Assembly (NCBI GenBank): GCA_022579005.1
Contig: MU401561.1
Span: forward strand, 62,001-126,000
Origin: Poronia punctata
Lineage: Eukaryota > Ascomycota > Sordariomycetes > Xylariales > Xylariaceae
Reading direction: 5' to 3'
Length of the DNA stretch: 64,000 nucleotides
Under the pieces are notes generated by a model, which worked only from the letters and a program-made list of their open reading frames with translations, had not been told where the DNA came from and made no database searches. Position 1 is the first letter of the stretch; the number at the start of each line of letters is the position of its first letter. The translations under genes and the position numbers were made by a program. Positions 44,735 to 55,016 of the stretch are shown here, piece by piece.

Positions 44735-46291
44735 ATCACGAGTTACAAAATTATCCATTTCTAGCTGTACAAGCTCCTCTAAAGGAGGTAGTCTCTTGTT
44801 TCTCTTCGCCTAGGCCTCCCGCACCTCTGCCAGCAAAGAAAACACCTTATTCGGGTTCTTTTCAACGGTCTAACGTTTATCAAGGCCGTATTTAGCTAGT
44901 TAAGCCTCTAGGCGCCTTGTTTTATCCCTTTCAAAGGCTAATTCGGTCCCTAGTCAAGAGATACTCTTTCCGGCCTTATTCAGCAAGACCCTTTCAGCCC
45001 GCCGGGAGGGCCCCTGATCCGCGGCGATCTCCCGCAACCGTTGGGCTATGTCGCTAGCCTTCTTCGGCGTTGGAATAAGCTCTTCCAAGGCCGTTAGCGG
45101 CGGTATGCCAGGTAGTAAGGGCTCAGGGGTAGGTGCCTCTTCGTCCGGACGGAGTTCGAGCCCTAGGGCAGCGTTTATCGGCCAACAACCGGTCCTCCGC
45201 CAGCCGGAATAGATATTTCTAGATATAAAAGAGGCCGTATAAGCCTCCCAATAAGCAGTAAGCATTCGTTGCTTATAAATAGGGGCCGTAGCAGAGTAGG
45301 TAGCCCACTCCCTCATAGCCTCCTGGTATGCCTCCTTTAAAGAGCCGAAAACACCTACATCAAGAGGCTGCATAAGATCCGAAGCATAGGCTAGCAAATA
45401 AAGCAAAATTACCTTGCTTTGGTGTGCTTTCCACATAAATTCGGCATAAACGTGAGTAGTGTAGCCGTCTAGAATCAGAAGCCTCCACTCCCCCCTTTTC
45501 GGCCGCGTTTCGGGCTCAAAAACCTCTTCAAACCACCGGTTAGCAATGACCATGTTAGTCCACCCCTTTTTCGTAGCCGTAAACTCCCATTCCGAGATGT
45601 CTCCGGCCGGAAACCACTGCGCTTGCAGCCAAAAACCGCTATAAATGCAGACCAGAGTCCCGTAGGTCCCGTTAGCACAGATGTATTCGATAAAACTGAC
45701 CCAATCGGTAGCCTTACTTCTCGCAACGCGTACCCTTCGGCTCCGGGACGTCCCAACTACCGTTCCAGCCTACGATTCGCCCTCCTAAACGCCCGTTTCA
45801 TCCATATTAAACATATATTCGGGCTTAATGTTGTATTCAGCAACGAGGGCTTCAAAGCGGGCGTAAAAGTCCTCAACCTGCTTGTTTTTCGTTGTTTTCA
45901 GCCTCGAGGCATCAACAGACCGCCCTATTTTGGTATGGACCTCCTTATTCCGCAAAATAAACGCGTCAACCCATCGTAAACCCAAAAAAGTATCGTCATC
46001 CTAAGCAAGCAAAATAAACTCTGCAAACGCGGCCACCATACGCTTCGAAGGAGCCCTGCCACAGCGTTCTTCGCGTAAGATCCAGTCAACAACACCACGC
46101 TCTTGCTCCGGAGTCAGTTTTTAAAGCAATTCGGCAGCTTCACAATGTGATTTCTGGCCGCAGAAGCGTCGTAACAAGGTAGATTTGGGTATGTTAAAGT
46201 TTTCGGCCGCAACGCTTAATTTTTCGCCCTTATGCATGGAACTTATAGCCTGCTAAATACGGCGCTCTCGATTATTCCGGATTCGGTCCAT
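44735..46291 (-). pseudogene. Pogo/Fot1 DDE transposase relic with many in-frame stops
   Basis: In one continuous minus-strand frame from an ATG at 46291-46289, the protein starts MDRIRNNRERRI and has a psq-type helix-turn-helix (KLSVAAENFNIPKSTLLRRF) and a CENP-B-like second HTH (LTPEQERGVVDWILREERCG). A DDE catalytic domain follows: first Asp in YMFNMDETG, second in LLILDGYTTH, third in LMQPLDVGVFG. At least eight in-frame stops interrupt it. Each TAA/TAG reads as CAA/CAG with one C-to-T change in a CpA context, and the one TGA (near 44955) as CGA with a C-to-T change in a CpG context. The frame continues past that TGA (KYGLDKR, LLAEVREA, KRNKRLPPLEELVQLEM) to about 44735. There are no frameshifts, so the damage is nonsense only. 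This is the classical signature of repeat-induced point mutation. The protein cannot be made in full. Confidence 0.9.
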
Positions 46292-46371
46292 TTTGCCTAA
46301 AAATGCGCTTTTTTTGGTATAAAAATAAAGGAAGGATAAAGGATGTAGGTGGTGTGGGGAGTAAAAATTCT

Positions 46372-46411
46372 GTTGCAAAAGGGACGCGTTGCAGATCCTA
46401 TCCAAAACGGT
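46372..46411. repeat. Terminal inverted repeat, right
   Basis: 40 bp, the mirror of 44582-44621 with one mismatch. It carries an ACGCGT hexamer at 46384-46389, 407 bp upstream of the mcm5 ATG. Confidence 0.95.
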
Positions 46412-46592
46412 TAGTCTGGACCGAAGAGGCGCCAGGGGAGCTACCCGGTAAGTGTAGCCGGCTGCTCAGAGCATACTCGTATTCTGTCGGGGGCTGACAT
46501 CTTACATAATAACCAGGGGTTCATAACACGTGACAAGTTATCTTGAATTGGATGGTTAGGCCTATCCTGTATTAGCCTCATGCAACCACTAA

Positions 46593-46609
46593 ACGCGTCT
46601 CAAACGCGT
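46593..46609. promoter_or_regulatory. Two ACGCGT (MCB) sites upstream of mcm5
   Basis: ACGCGT at 46593-46598 and 46604-46609, spaced 11 bp start to start, 187-203 bp upstream of the mcm5 ATG. ACGCGT is the MluI cell-cycle box bound by the MBF (Mbp1/Swi6-type) G1/S factor in ascomycetes. MCM genes are established MBF targets in yeasts, so these are probably the G1/S control sites. Confidence 0.7.
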
Positions 46610-46635
46610 CTCGTAACTAGTTTAGCCCATTATGA

Positions 46636-46642
46636 TTTCGCG
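46636..46642. promoter_or_regulatory. TTTCGCG (E2F/SBF-like) site upstream of mcm5
   Basis: TTTCGCG at 46636-46642, 27 bp beyond the MCB pair and 154 bp upstream of the mcm5 ATG. It matches the E2F/SCB-like G1/S consensus core. It is a short motif, so the assignment rests on its position next to two MCB sites. Confidence 0.5.
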
Positions 46643-46795
46643 TTTTTGGTTGAACCCGCGCAGCGCCTAAAATCCTATCCACCTTTCTTGGTACAACCCC
46701 TCGCTATTGCCCAATTCTACGATTCTACGCCAGACAATATCACGAACCGACGAAGGCATTTTCTTCAACTATTGTGACCTTCGGAACTTTGAAAG

Positions 46796-49142
46796 ATGGA
46801 CCGACAGTCCGTCTACTCAGTTTCTGTCTTTCAGAACAGTTCGGGGCCCAACGAAGACAGCCGACTGCAACTCCAAGAACAACTTATCAACTTCATTTTG
46901 CAGTTTAGACACGACAACATATTCGTATACAGGTGTGTTTCCCCCCTTTTTCTTACAAACAGACACACGTACTAATCGAGTTGGCCGCAGAGACCAGCTA
47001 CGAGAGAATGCGCTCTTAAAAAAGTTCTATTGTGATGTCAATATCACAGACCTCATTAAATATAACGAGGAGTTGGCACATCGTCTTGTGACGGAGCCAG
47101 CCGAGCTTATACCTCTAGTAAGATACCGTATTTCCATTGTCTTTTCGTCTGCTGACTTTGTCATTAGTTCGAAAATGCCTTGAGAAAATGCACCCACCGA
47201 ATTGTCTTCCCTCACAACCCCACCGCCGAAATACCCGAACACCAACTTCTCCTACACTCCACCGCAGAAGATGTCTCGATACGTAATTTGGACTCGGAGA
47301 CCATCGCTCGCCTAGTTAGAGTCTCAGGCATTGTGATTGGAGCCTCCGTAATGTCCTCTAAAGCCACCGAACTTCAAATTCAATGCCGAAATTGTTTGCA
47401 TAGCCAGTCGCTTCCTATTCTTGGAGGGTTCACCGGCGTCACATTACCGCGCCAATGCGGCCGACAACGAGTACCGAATGATTCGGCCGAGAAATGTCCC
47501 CTTGATCCCTATTTCGTCATCCATGAGAAGTCAAGGTTTGTCGACCAGCAGATAATCAAGCTTCAGGAGGCGCCCGATCAAGTACCTGTCGGAGAGCTTC
47601 CAAGACATGTTTTGATATCAGCCGATCGGTATTTGACCAACAGAGTTGTTCCCGGCTCCCGATGCACTGTAATGGGCATCTTTTCCATCTACCAGAGCAA
47701 GGGATCGAAGAACTCGAAAACAGGCGGCGCAGTTGCTATTCGGACACCTTACCTTCGGGCAGTTGGTATCCAGACAGACATGGACTCGACTGCAAAGGGC
47801 AGTAACACTTTCTCGGAAGAAGAAGAGCAGGAGTTCTTGGAGCTCAGTAGACGCCCTGATCTCTACCAGGTCATGGCTGATTGCATTGCACCTTCAATCT
47901 ACGGGAATAGAGATATCAAAAAGGCGATCCTGTGTTTGCTCTTGGGCGGATCGAAGAAGATACTCCCCGACGGCATGAAGCTAAGAGGTGATATTAACGT
48001 ACTGCTTCTCGGTGACCCTGGTACAGCAAAATCACAGCTACTGAAATTCGTCGAGAAAGCAGCGCCCATCTCCATCTATACGTCGGGAAAGGGTTCATCC
48101 GCTGCCGGTCTAACGGCCTCAGTTCAGCGCGATCACTCCACGAGAGAATTTTACTTGGAGGGTGGGGCCATGGTTCTCGCCGACGGTGGTGTAGTATGTA
48201 TCGACGAATTCGACAAGATGCGTGACGAAGACAGAGTCGCTATTCACGAGGCCATGGAACAGCAGACCATCTCCATCGCTAAAGCTGGCATCACTACCAT
48301 TCTCAATGCGCGAACATCTGTTTTGGCCGCCGCGAATCCTATATTTGGCCGTTACGACGACATGAAGACGCCGGGTGAGAACATCGACTTCCAGACTACC
48401 ATCTTGTCACGTTTCGACATGATCTTCATCGTTAGAGATGAACATACGCGAGACAAGGATGAGCGAATTGCCAAGCACGTTATGGGCATCCACATGGGTG
48501 GCCGCGGTCTAGAAGAGCAAGTGGAAGGAGAGGTGCCGGTCGAAAAAATGCGCCGGTACCTATCCTACTGTAAATCGTAAGTGAATCGCCGACGCCTTTT
48601 GTTTTCCTTTTGTATTTTATATAGAGCTAACCACTTTTGAAACCCCCAGACGCTGTGCACCCCGTCTCTCACCCGAGGCAGCAGAGAAACTATCATCACA
48701 CTTCGTCTCCATCCGCCGACAAGTGCACGCTTCCGAAATGGAAGCAAACACGCGCTCCAGCATCCCCATTACAGTCCGTCAACTAGAAGCCATAGTGCGC
48801 ATCACAGAAGCCCTTGCCAAACTCACGCTATCCCCCGTGGCCACGGAGCAGCACGTAGACGAGGCGATCCGGCTCTTCCTCTGCAGTACCATGGACGCCG
48901 TGAACCAAGGCTCGAACATGGGCAGCCGCGAGCTGAACGAAGAAGCCTCGCGCGTCGAAGCCGAGTTGAAGCGCCGCCTGCCTATCGGATGGAGCACGAG
49001 TCTCGCCTCGCTACGTCGCGAAATGGTCGAGAGCAAAGGGTTCAGCGAGCAGAGTCTCAATAGGGCGCTTATGATTATGCAGAGGAGGGACACGATCATG
49101 TTCCGGAATCAGGGATCGCAGATTTACAGAAATGGTGCGTAG
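46796..49142 (+). CDS. mcm5: MCM5, subunit of the replicative MCM2-7 helicase
   Basis: Four exons, 46796-46932, 46991-47117, 47168-48576 and 48650-49142 (introns 58, 50 and 73 bp, phases 2, 0, 2), give 721 aa, the usual MCM5 length. The start [13 protein letters not shown] is typical of fungal Mcm5. The N-terminal domain has the zinc-binding pattern CRNC...C...CPLDPY around residues 155-195. The AAA+ core has the Walker A variant GDPGTAKSQ, Walker [11 protein letters not shown] and the arginine finger in LSRFDMIF. Mcm5 assembles into the MCM2-7 hexamer, is loaded at origins by ORC/Cdc6/Cdt1 and unwinds DNA in S phase. The upstream ACGCGT pair and TTTCGCG suggest G1/S-regulated expression. Confidence 0.97.
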
Positions 49143-49684
49143 AGGATAGAGCGGATTGGGGATGTTATGATGTGTTAATGAAATGCCGGATCATGAGCAA
49201 GCGGCCTTGTTACGCGGGCCGGAGTATTTGGAGTTTTTGGTTTCGTCTCTACATATGTACTGTAGAAATGGTACTGAGATGGGCATACACATACATAGTA
49301 CGTCTTGTAAGCATAAGGCGTGTCCTGTGACTACCGATTGATTCGGTATCAGAAGGGTAATTCATAGTAAAGACCAATGAAGATGAGATGAAAATACCTT
49401 TCGCGTTGACGTCACTCGTACTAGTCATTTGGCTATGGGGAAAAATGAGTAGATTGCACCCAGCAACGAGACAAACGAGTCCCCGTAATGAGGTAGACGA
49501 GAGGGTTGGAGCTAGGATAATCAAAAATATTTTTGAGACGTCAAAGGAACGGTCTATATCAAAATGGAATACATATGAACATGAAGTATCCATCCTCAAG
49601 CCCTTTCATCAGAATATCGTTCATCCTTATAATTCATAGCTCCATCAAAGCTGAAGGTAAACTTCTGTCTTTCCAGTATTTTGC
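49143..49684. other. Region between mcm5 and AMP-binding-protein 3' ends
   Basis: This is a 542-bp convergent 3' region with no supported gene. It should contain both transcript ends. Confidence 0.55.
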
Positions 49685-51450
49685 TTATAGTAGTGCAAAA
49701 GTATTATCGTCCCGAATAGTAGCAACAAATCCTAGAGCTGCATCGCCACCCACCACGGCCGGGCCACGAACAACCATCTCACCCGTATAGTTCTCATCGG
49801 TGATCTTGTGGGACCCAGTATTACGAAGTAGGATCTCGGTGCTACTCATGGGCGGGCCGAAATGGGTTCCTTTGCCGTCTCCCGTGACGCGATAGTCGTG
49901 GAACTGGGTCTGCGCGACAGCACCCGCACACTGGGCCGCCGAGAGAGCGTACATCACCCGGGCGCCGGTGAAGATGCGCAAATCCGAGAGGGTGAGCTCG
50001 GAGAGACGCGGCGTGTTTCGTTTGTTGGCGGGGTGGGCGACGTATATCAACCGAAGCTTCCCGGGTGTGGCGCCGATGCGTGGATGCAAGGATCGGTTGT
50101 ACGATGCCAGGAATGAGGCAGCAGGCATGACACCATCCTGAACAAGACTGCGAGTTTGTACCCAGTGAGAGATCGAGGCAAGAATGGACTTTACTTTTCC
50201 AGTGGTCTCGGCGTGCGTCTTGGCCAGCGTTTCGGGGGTTGCGACGATGACGGTCGGGGCAATGCCTCGAGTGGCAAGGGTCAGATCGCCAGCGGCACCA
50301 GTAACGGAATTGAAAGCGACGGATGCGTTGTTGTAAATGGCGCCAAGGGTCAATACGAGCGGGTACGAGGAAGATAACGGTGCCGCAGGGAAGAAGAGAT
50401 CGGCAGGTGAAAGGCGCTCTCTCACAGGGAGGGCCACAAGCTGAGCGGAAACAGCCGAAATAATATTGCCCTGTGTGAAACGCACCATTTCCTCGACAGT
50501 GTCATCGTCGTTTTTCCAGAACATTATGACATCGGGAGCATCTGTAGTATGGTCTTCGGCAGGAAGTGCAGCACCGGCCGACTGCGGGTGATCACTCAGG
50601 ATATCTTGCCAGGTAGAGACATTGACCTTGCCGCCCATGCCTTTGGGAACCTCGTTCCAATCAAGATGCTTGCTGCCTTCGTCGACAACCCAAACAAGCT
50701 GGCGCAGAGCAGGGTAGCTCTTCACTACGCTGTCAAATGGAAATGCACCTGGGCAAGTAACGACGGTATCGGCGCCGGATTGCCGGAGCATGGATATGAT
50801 GGTAGCCTCGGATTCGTCGTAGGGCAGTAGAACAGCAGTCAGGTTGTAAAAGCCGCAGGCAAAAAGTGTAGCAATGAACTCGACAGAGTTGGGCAAGTAG
50901 ATAGCCACCTTGCTTCCGCCTTGTGATGAAATGTGTTGGCCGATCAGATTAATCTGTCGAGTGATGCCATCTTCAACACGTCAGTTTTTTGTTGGCGCCG
51001 AGAATGCAGGAATGAAATGATCCTACCAAGTTTATGTTCGACGACCTTCTCAGTTCCCAAAACGGTGAGAATCCGGCCTTTGCCTTTAGGCCCATCGTCC
51101 TCCGAAGTTCCAGCAACAGCCTTGCGCCAAATGTCTCTCAAGTCACCATCACGACCTTGTGCCCACTTAGACGCACCAGGCTCCTTGACGTTGAGGCCAC
51201 TGTTCAGTGGCATGCTGTGGGGGGCAGAATTTGCGCGATAGATGGGAGACTCTCCTTCCTGGCGCACGGGTGAGCCGTTGCCCTGGCGTGCTAAGAGCAT
51301 CGGGTGAATATCAGGCTCCACGCGGTTTATGACAGAGTACGTAATAAGAACGACCAAGAGTGTCACGATACCAGTGGAATATGCGTTCCACTGGCCGACG
51401 AGAGAGGTCAAGCCCTCGTCGAGCTGTGCGAGAAGACTGCCAAGACTCAT
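49685..51450 (-). CDS. Membrane-anchored, degenerate AMP-binding (acyl-CoA synthetase-like) protein
   Basis: Two exons, 51450-51027 and 50970-49685 (intron 56 bp, phase 1), give 569 aa. Residues ~20-45 form one transmembrane segment (AYSTGIVTLLVVLITYSVI). The ANL-type N-terminal fold is visible: VAIYLPNSVEFIATLFACGF, then the region after LPAEDHTTDAPDVIMF where the P-loop (A3, YTSGSTGxPKG) should stand. Here it reads WKNDDDTVEEMVRFTQGN, with no Ser/Thr/Gly-rich loop and no catalytic Lys. The A7 motif (TGD) and A8/A10 lysine are also not recognisable; the C-terminal domain appears absent. It is therefore probably not an active ligase. It may bind acyl chains or act as a structural homologue. 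It diverges from POM34. Confidence 0.78.
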
Positions 51451-52382
51451 GATGACGGTTTTCCTGGGTTACTCGTGAGTAAGGCTAGAAAGGACGGAAT
51501 GGCGTCCAAACCAACGCAGGTCTGAATAGGAATCGAGCACCAATAATCCCAATGTCATACGTGTATAATAAAACACTATGTGTCCTTCGGAGAGGGCTAT
51601 CATTTAATGCGCCACTTCACACATGAGACAAATCAAAGTGAATCGGCAGAAGGATGACCTGAGTTTGCTGCTGACGGAGATGGAACTTTGGAAGTTGATC
51701 TCAAGGGTCAAACAGCTGATGCAGCTGCAAAGTGGCATACCTAAATGGTGGGGTTTTGGCCCAATGTGTCAATAGCAGCGAGAAGTCGGTGTTACTAAAT
51801 TGGGGTAGGGGTGTCATCTTTTGACGTAGCTACTCGTACAGTCTAGTGGAACTGTAAAATGAAACCTCAGCAGTACTTGCCGCTGTCTCTCAGCCCATGT
51901 GGTTGCTGAGCCACCCGAGGTACCCAAGAGGTACCTTTTGGAGGGTATCCCAAAGGAGGCTGAGAGGATGGTCTGCAATTGAAGGGTACCTGCTTCTAGG
52001 TGCAAAGAGTGGTGACTATTGAGGTACCAAATGTGGATCCACTGTCCCCCCCCAGAAACTGTTCCCAAAGTTCTCCAAGGAAAACAAACTCATTCTCATT
52101 GCTGCATCGTCACAGGTCTCGACTGGAGCTCCCAAAGCTGCTTCTGCAGCATCATCAATCACGTTCTACTAACCATAGGAATAACAGGAATACGGGCGTT
52201 TTACTTTCACCCAACGCGATTAGGCTCGGATTTCACATGAATACGCGTCACCTTGATCTATAAAATCCAACCAAAGAGAGTAAACATCTTCGCTCCCATC
52301 CCAATCAACAATCCGCCCGCCAGTCTCAGCTCGGCCCACGCTTTCGATCTCGTCCAAACTACCTATAGCGCTCGATTTCAGG
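51451..52382. other. Divergent promoter of the AMP-binding and POM34 genes
   Basis: No gene is supported in this 932-bp interval. It is the shared upstream region of two divergent genes. Short overlapping open frames have no recognisable content. Confidence 0.5.
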
Positions 52383-53288
52383 ATGTCCTCTACAGGTGCG
52401 CAGGCGGGATTTTCCACTCCTACAAAATCAACGCCCAATAATGCCGTTACGGATAGTCCGGGAACATGGCGGCATCCTCGGTTACAGGAAATCACACGGC
52501 GGCGAGAAGCTGCTACGTTTACCGAAAAGAACATGAGACGGATAGTCATCAATGTTACTGTCATGATTGCGGTGATAATTGTGCAATCATATGTGAAGAA
52601 GCTCTTGCCTTCGAAACGTTCAGCGCCTCAGTATGTCAAATCCGAGGATTCTCCCCGTCCTTAGATAGTGTTGCTAATACGCAGGTGTTATGACAGGGTC
52701 TGGGATTATTTCAACTTGGGGACCTACGCCCTCTTCGCGCTTCCCCTCTATAACATTGCCATAAATCTATTGCCCCTGATTCGAGCCAAGGACGACCTCT
52801 CCGATATTGCTCTAACACCCGCCCAACGGAAATTATTGGGTCTCCCACCTTCGTCGGCACCGCCCACACCCGGATCTGTCTACAGCACACCGCCTCGATA
52901 CTCTCGCACGCCGTCCGCGTCAGGTTCCCCGGCCAGCAGACGCAGCTTCTCTAGCTCGCCTGGGTCCAATCGCAGCGTGTCCAACCCTGGGACCCCTACG
53001 CCGGCTGGAAACGGCACAGGCGGTCTTATGTCACCTCTACTACAAAAGGCCATGCTTGGGGCACGCCGCTCCTCCCTCGGGTCATTGGGCTCACCAAGTC
53101 CCAAGGCCTCCATTTCTTCCATTTCCACGGGGTCGATTTTTGGTAATGGCCCCGAGAGTCCAAGCCCCAGCCCGATTGGGAAGCGTAGCAGCGTGGGGTT
53201 GAATAGCAAATGGCGCTACGATAGAAGCATGTACGACAAAACTAGAAGTTTCCGGGACTCGGCCTCTACCGATTCGGCGTACACATAA
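52383..53288 (+). CDS. pom34: Pom34-like nuclear pore membrane protein
   Basis: Two exons, 52383-52630 and 52685-53288 (intron 54 bp, phase 2, GCTAATAC branch site), give 283 aa. There are two transmembrane segments: [20 protein letters not shown] at about residue 52 and [19 protein letters not shown] at about residue 95. The short loop and the motif [15 protein letters not shown] after the second helix match the fungal nuclear pore complex component family (Pom34). The rest is Ser/Pro-rich and disordered (SPSP, GSLGS), with a C-terminal SKWRYDRSM motif. Pom34 is an integral membrane nucleoporin anchoring the pore complex in the nuclear envelope with Pom152 and Ndc1 in yeast. The match rests on topology and the motif; I give it good but not certain confidence. 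Confidence 0.8.
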
Positions 53289-54072
53289 TGGCCCCGGGTT
53301 CCGAGAGGGCGAAATGGTGCTCTCTGAAAGGGCACCAGAACTACTAGACACAAGGTCTCTGCTGTAATAGGAAAGGAGGCTCCTTCACCTGACAGATTGG
53401 TGGGCAACGTAATGGAGACAGGTAACGAAGATTCATGACTTGCGTTAAGGAATCAACTTGTTGCAGAGGGTATTTGGCATTTCAAAGCGACGGAATTAGA
53501 GTCGTTTGCAAAGGCTGGAGTCATGCGGTTGGGTTTGTTATATGTGTTTGTTTTTGCTTCGATCTGGTTTGTCGCCAACTGGGAGTGTGTATGATACGAC
53601 GGAAAGGGGGTTACCGTTAACCACCGGTGGTATACCTGATTATGCCCCCGGTCCATGTATATACTGTATACTGTTGCAATGATATCGTTGCTTTTCTCCG
53701 AATTCTTTTGCTCTGGCACGTCCGTTATCCACAGCATGTGGCAAGTGATGCTGTAATTGGTACAGAAATAGGCACGCGTGAGGTAGAGTGATAGTTCTCC
53801 TATCCCGGTGATGTTTCGCTCGGCGGGTTTGGTTTGCACACGCTAAGGGGGAGAACTTGAATTAGGCCACTATCGTGACTGCGCATCGAAATGACGTTCT
53901 CTACATATTATGACTCAACATGGAGAGTATCGCGAACCGTCGCAGGTAGAAAGTTTTCACGAGCCGCCAGAATCAATCATCCCGTCCCGTCAAGCCACCA
54001 GATTTCCTCATTTCCCGTCCCTCACAATGAGGTACCTTGAGTATTAGAACCTCATCCCCTCTTCCTCCCTCC
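53289..54072. other. Intergenic region after POM34
   Basis: 784 bp with no supported gene. An antisense 128-codon frame around 53453-53839 has no recognisable feature. Confidence 0.5.
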
Positions 54073-54408
54073 TTATTCGACATTACAATTGATACGGGAA
54101 ACAACCACATTCCCCCTTGAAAGATGCAACGGCTTCCCTATAGTGAAATAATCCGCATTGTTATAAGGCGTGGTGCCGTCGGGCATGTAAGCGATGCACA
54201 TGTTGGTCGTGGCGATCTGGTACAGGGTCGATACCTGGCTCAACACCTCGGGATCCGCGTAGTCGTCGTCTTCGATGTATACTTCCACCGTTGTGTTCTC
54301 GTACCTGCCGCACCCGACGGCGCGCTCGACGACTACGATGGCCGGTGGGAAGGTGAATTGTGCGAGGACGGGCGTTAGGGCCGAAAGGAGAAGGAAGGTG
54401 GGGAGCAT
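54073..54408 (-). CDS. Small secreted protein, unknown function
   Basis: A single-exon 111-aa frame on the minus strand. The first 16 residues (MLPTFLLLSALTPVLA) form a standard secretion signal, with likely cleavage after ALA or VLAQ. The mature part is about 94 residues with three cysteines (GCGRY, NMCIAY, NCNVE), acidic stretches and one N-glycosylation motif (NTT). No catalytic domain is recognisable. Small secreted Cys-containing proteins are commonly treated as effector candidates in plant-associated fungi, but that is inference. There is no intron, and no close neighbour on the same strand. Confidence 0.6.
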   Translation of the reverse strand: MLPTFLLLSALTPVLAQFTFPPAIVVVERAVGCGRYENTTVEVYIEDDDYADPEVLSQVSTLYQIATTNMCIAYMPDGTTPYNNADYFTIGKPLHLSRGNVVVSRINCNVE

Positions 54409-54734
54409 GGTTTCCGTTTTTTCGGGTTTTGAGTTTTGAATGGGTGTTGTTATGTGTTTGATGTTGATATAGATGATCTTGAATGGATGGTGTAGGAGTT
54501 GACCTTTCCCGTTTTTATTATTGCATCTTTACATTTACGGCCTATTTACGGGTATTGCAGAGATATATATAGGTCGAAACCAGGTGTTTATTCTGTTCAA
54601 AATAGACTTGCATAACCGAGAAAGTAAGCAGTAGTAGTATAGTGTGTATTATTAGACATTAGGTATCCCTTGGCCGCTTTTTCAAAGAGATCCAGACGCG
54701 ACTAGTTCCCATGACGAAAAACATAACCCGACTT
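54409..54734. other. Upstream flank of the small secreted protein gene
   Basis: No gene is supported. It is the presumed promoter of the small secreted protein, ending at the tandem duplication. Confidence 0.45.
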
Positions 54735-55016
54735 GGCGCCTATAGCAATACGAAGTATTTTGCAGGCTACTAAAATGGATGTTGAAGCTCGAACCAATAG
54801 GAGGGGGGGCCAGTGTTGAAGGCTGAGCTCAGCAACTCAGAAGAAGACCGCATGGGAGTGTAACCAGTTCGGCGCCTATAGCAATACGAGTAGGTATTTT
54901 GCAGGCTACTAAATGGATGTTGAAGCTCGAACCAATAGGAGGGGGGCCAGTGATGAAGGCTGAGCTCAGCAAGGCAGATGAAGACCTCATGGGAGTGTAA
55001 CCAGTTCGGCGCTTAC
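54735..55016. repeat. Tandem duplication, period about 137 bp, about two copies
   Basis: A segment starting GGCGCCTATAGCAATACGA at 54735 recurs at 54870, and its first bases recur again near 55008. The copies are near-identical, differing by small indels (an inserted GTAG near 54890) and a few substitutions. The unit contains an (A)GGAGGGGG run. It is non-coding as far as I can see. Confidence 0.9.

Larger units (their letters stand above)
44582..46411 (-). mobile_element. Fot1/pogo-type DNA transposon (RIP-mutated)
   Basis: The element is 1,830 bp, bounded by 40-bp terminal inverted repeats (44582-44621 and 46372-46411) that begin ACCGTTTTGGATAGGATCTG and differ at a single base. A TA dinucleotide flanks both ends (44580-44581 and 46412-46413), the target-site duplication of Tc1/mariner-pogo elements. 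The minus strand encodes the transposase relic described separately. The near-perfect TIRs indicate a fairly recent insertion into the vps54/mcm5 divergent region. Confidence 0.95.
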
